Shown in pieces: positions 63,478-64,000 of a stretch of 64,000 nt of DNA. Origin of the DNA: Corticimicrobacter sp040137905 (GTDB lineage Bacteria > Pseudomonadota > Gammaproteobacteria > Burkholderiales > Burkholderiaceae_B). Location: assembly GCF_040137905.1 (NCBI RefSeq), contig NZ_JBEFDG010000030.1, positions 62,001 through 126,000 of the forward strand. The letters run 5' to 3'. Both the position numbers and the translations under genes were made by a program. The first letter of the stretch is position 1. Each line of letters starts with the position of its first letter. Under the pieces are notes generated by a model. The model made no database searches. It was not told the DNA's origin and worked only from the letters and a program-made list of their open reading frames with translations.

Positions 63478-63999
63478 TCAGCCCTTGACGCGGATGATCT
63501 TCTGCACCTGCGGTACGTGCCGGATGGAGCGGATGACGCGGGCCAGATGCTGCCGGCTGTCGACCTGTACCGTGAGATTGACTGATACCGTGGCACTGAC
63601 ATCATCCTGCATGGCGACGTGCACGATATTGGAGTCGGCTGCCGTGACTTCGGCAGCGATACGGCCCAGCACGCCGCGCTCGTTGATGATGACGATTTCG
63701 AGGCGTGTGGAGAGGTGGCGGGCGGTGTGCTCGTCCCAGGCCACGTTGATCCAGCGTTCTGGTTCGCGCGCCTGCTGGCGCAAGGCGTTGGGGCAGTCGG
63801 CCGTATGTACGACCAGCCCGTGGCCGACGCGGATGCCGGCGATGACCTGATCACCCGGCAACGGGCCGCAGCAGGGTGCCAGTTGTACGGCCTGGCCTTC
63901 ATTGCCCTGGATGAGCACGGGCGCATTGCGTGCCGAAGTAAGGTCGTCGTCAGCTGCGGCGGTGGTGGCCAGCAGCGGATGTTCGGGAGCAAAGCGCCG
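63478..63999 (-). CDS. spoT: RelA/SpoT family protein, C-terminus (partial; probably SpoT)
   Basis: The last 173 residues of a protein that continues past the window's right edge. LAPCCGPLPGDQVIAGIRVGHGLVVHTADCPNAL is the conserved zinc-finger/CC domain, followed by an ACT domain (RLEIVIINERGVLGRIAAEVTAADSNIVHVAMQ). Since RelA is already present at 669, this is most likely bifunctional SpoT, but its HD and synthetase domains cannot be seen. Betaproteobacterial spoT usually follows rpoZ. Confidence 0.85.
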   Translation of the reverse strand, partial: RRFAPEHPLLATTAAADDDLTSARNAPVLIQGNEGQAVQLAPCCGPLPGDQVIAGIRVGHGLVVHTADCPNALRQQAREPERWINVAWDEHTARHLSTRLEIVIINERGVLGRIAAEVTAADSNIVHVAMQDDVSATVSVNLTVQVDSRQHLARVIRSIRHVPQVQKIIRVKG

Positions 64000-64000
64000 T

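Overview
The window is an ordinary, gene-dense bacterial chromosome segment of fairly high GC, almost entirely conserved core genes. It most likely comes from a betaproteobacterium of the order Burkholderiales, probably family Alcaligenaceae. The order is inferred from the scpB-rluB-rimP-nusA-infB-rbfA-truB-typA run, trpB-trpA-accD, an elongation factor P with arginine 32 next to its rhamnosyltransferase EarP, a DUF2863 protein, acnA plus acnB, and surE-pcm-nlpD. The family is a weaker guess and the genus cannot be fixed. I see no insertion sequence, prophage, CRISPR array, rRNA or replication origin.

Layout. 1-2.9 kb: end of pncB, then relA, a monofunctional ppGpp synthetase. 3-6.1 kb: trpB-trpA-accD, closed by a terminator. 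6.1-10.1 kb on the minus strand: a MetF-like reductase and rne. 10.7-12.9 kb: rluC, a HAD hydrolase, a barstar-like gene and a small cysteine-rich protein. 12.9-18.3 kb: a chemoreceptor, a tetrapyrrole-methylase-type methyltransferase with maf, a HIT protein and several orphan genes. 18.5-27.4 kb: benE, a thermonuclease-like protein, a complete peptide-type ABC importer and DUF1178. 27.5-34.4 kb on the minus strand: an AT-rich orphan, efp, earP, pdxY, DUF2863, an M48 protease and YjgN. 34.6-42.8 kb: acnA and acnB enclosing three small plus-strand genes, a NADAR enzyme and GlpM. 43-45.5 kb: a YgaV/BigR-like repressor, yicC, rph and a small unknown. 45.5-46.3 kb: an orphan gene and initiator tRNA-Met. 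46.4-59 kb: scpB-rluB and the rimP-nusA-infB-rbfA-truB-typA translation/transcription block, then yigZ-tsaD. 59-63.4 kb: plsY, surE-pcm-nlpD and a DnaQ-like exonuclease. 63.5-64 kb: the C-terminus of a second RelA/SpoT protein, probably spoT.

How the genes fit together. Much of the window serves translation and RNA metabolism: IF2, NusA, RimP, RbfA, TruB, RluB, RluC, TsaD, EF-P with EarP, BipA, RNase E, RNase PH, YicC and initiator tRNA. Stringent-response genes sit at both ends. Between the conserved operons lie short orphan genes, some clearly lower in GC and some resembling immunity proteins of polymorphic toxin systems (barstar, SUKH-like), with no cognate toxin visible. The most interesting regulatory reading is the rimP leader, where an intrinsic terminator 6 nt before the start codon overlaps a mutually exclusive hairpin. 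Next is an inverted repeat lying between a thiol-type ArsR repressor gene and the acnB promoter. I did not find an obvious new multi-gene system; the scattered immunity-like genes are the best candidate for unexplored biology.
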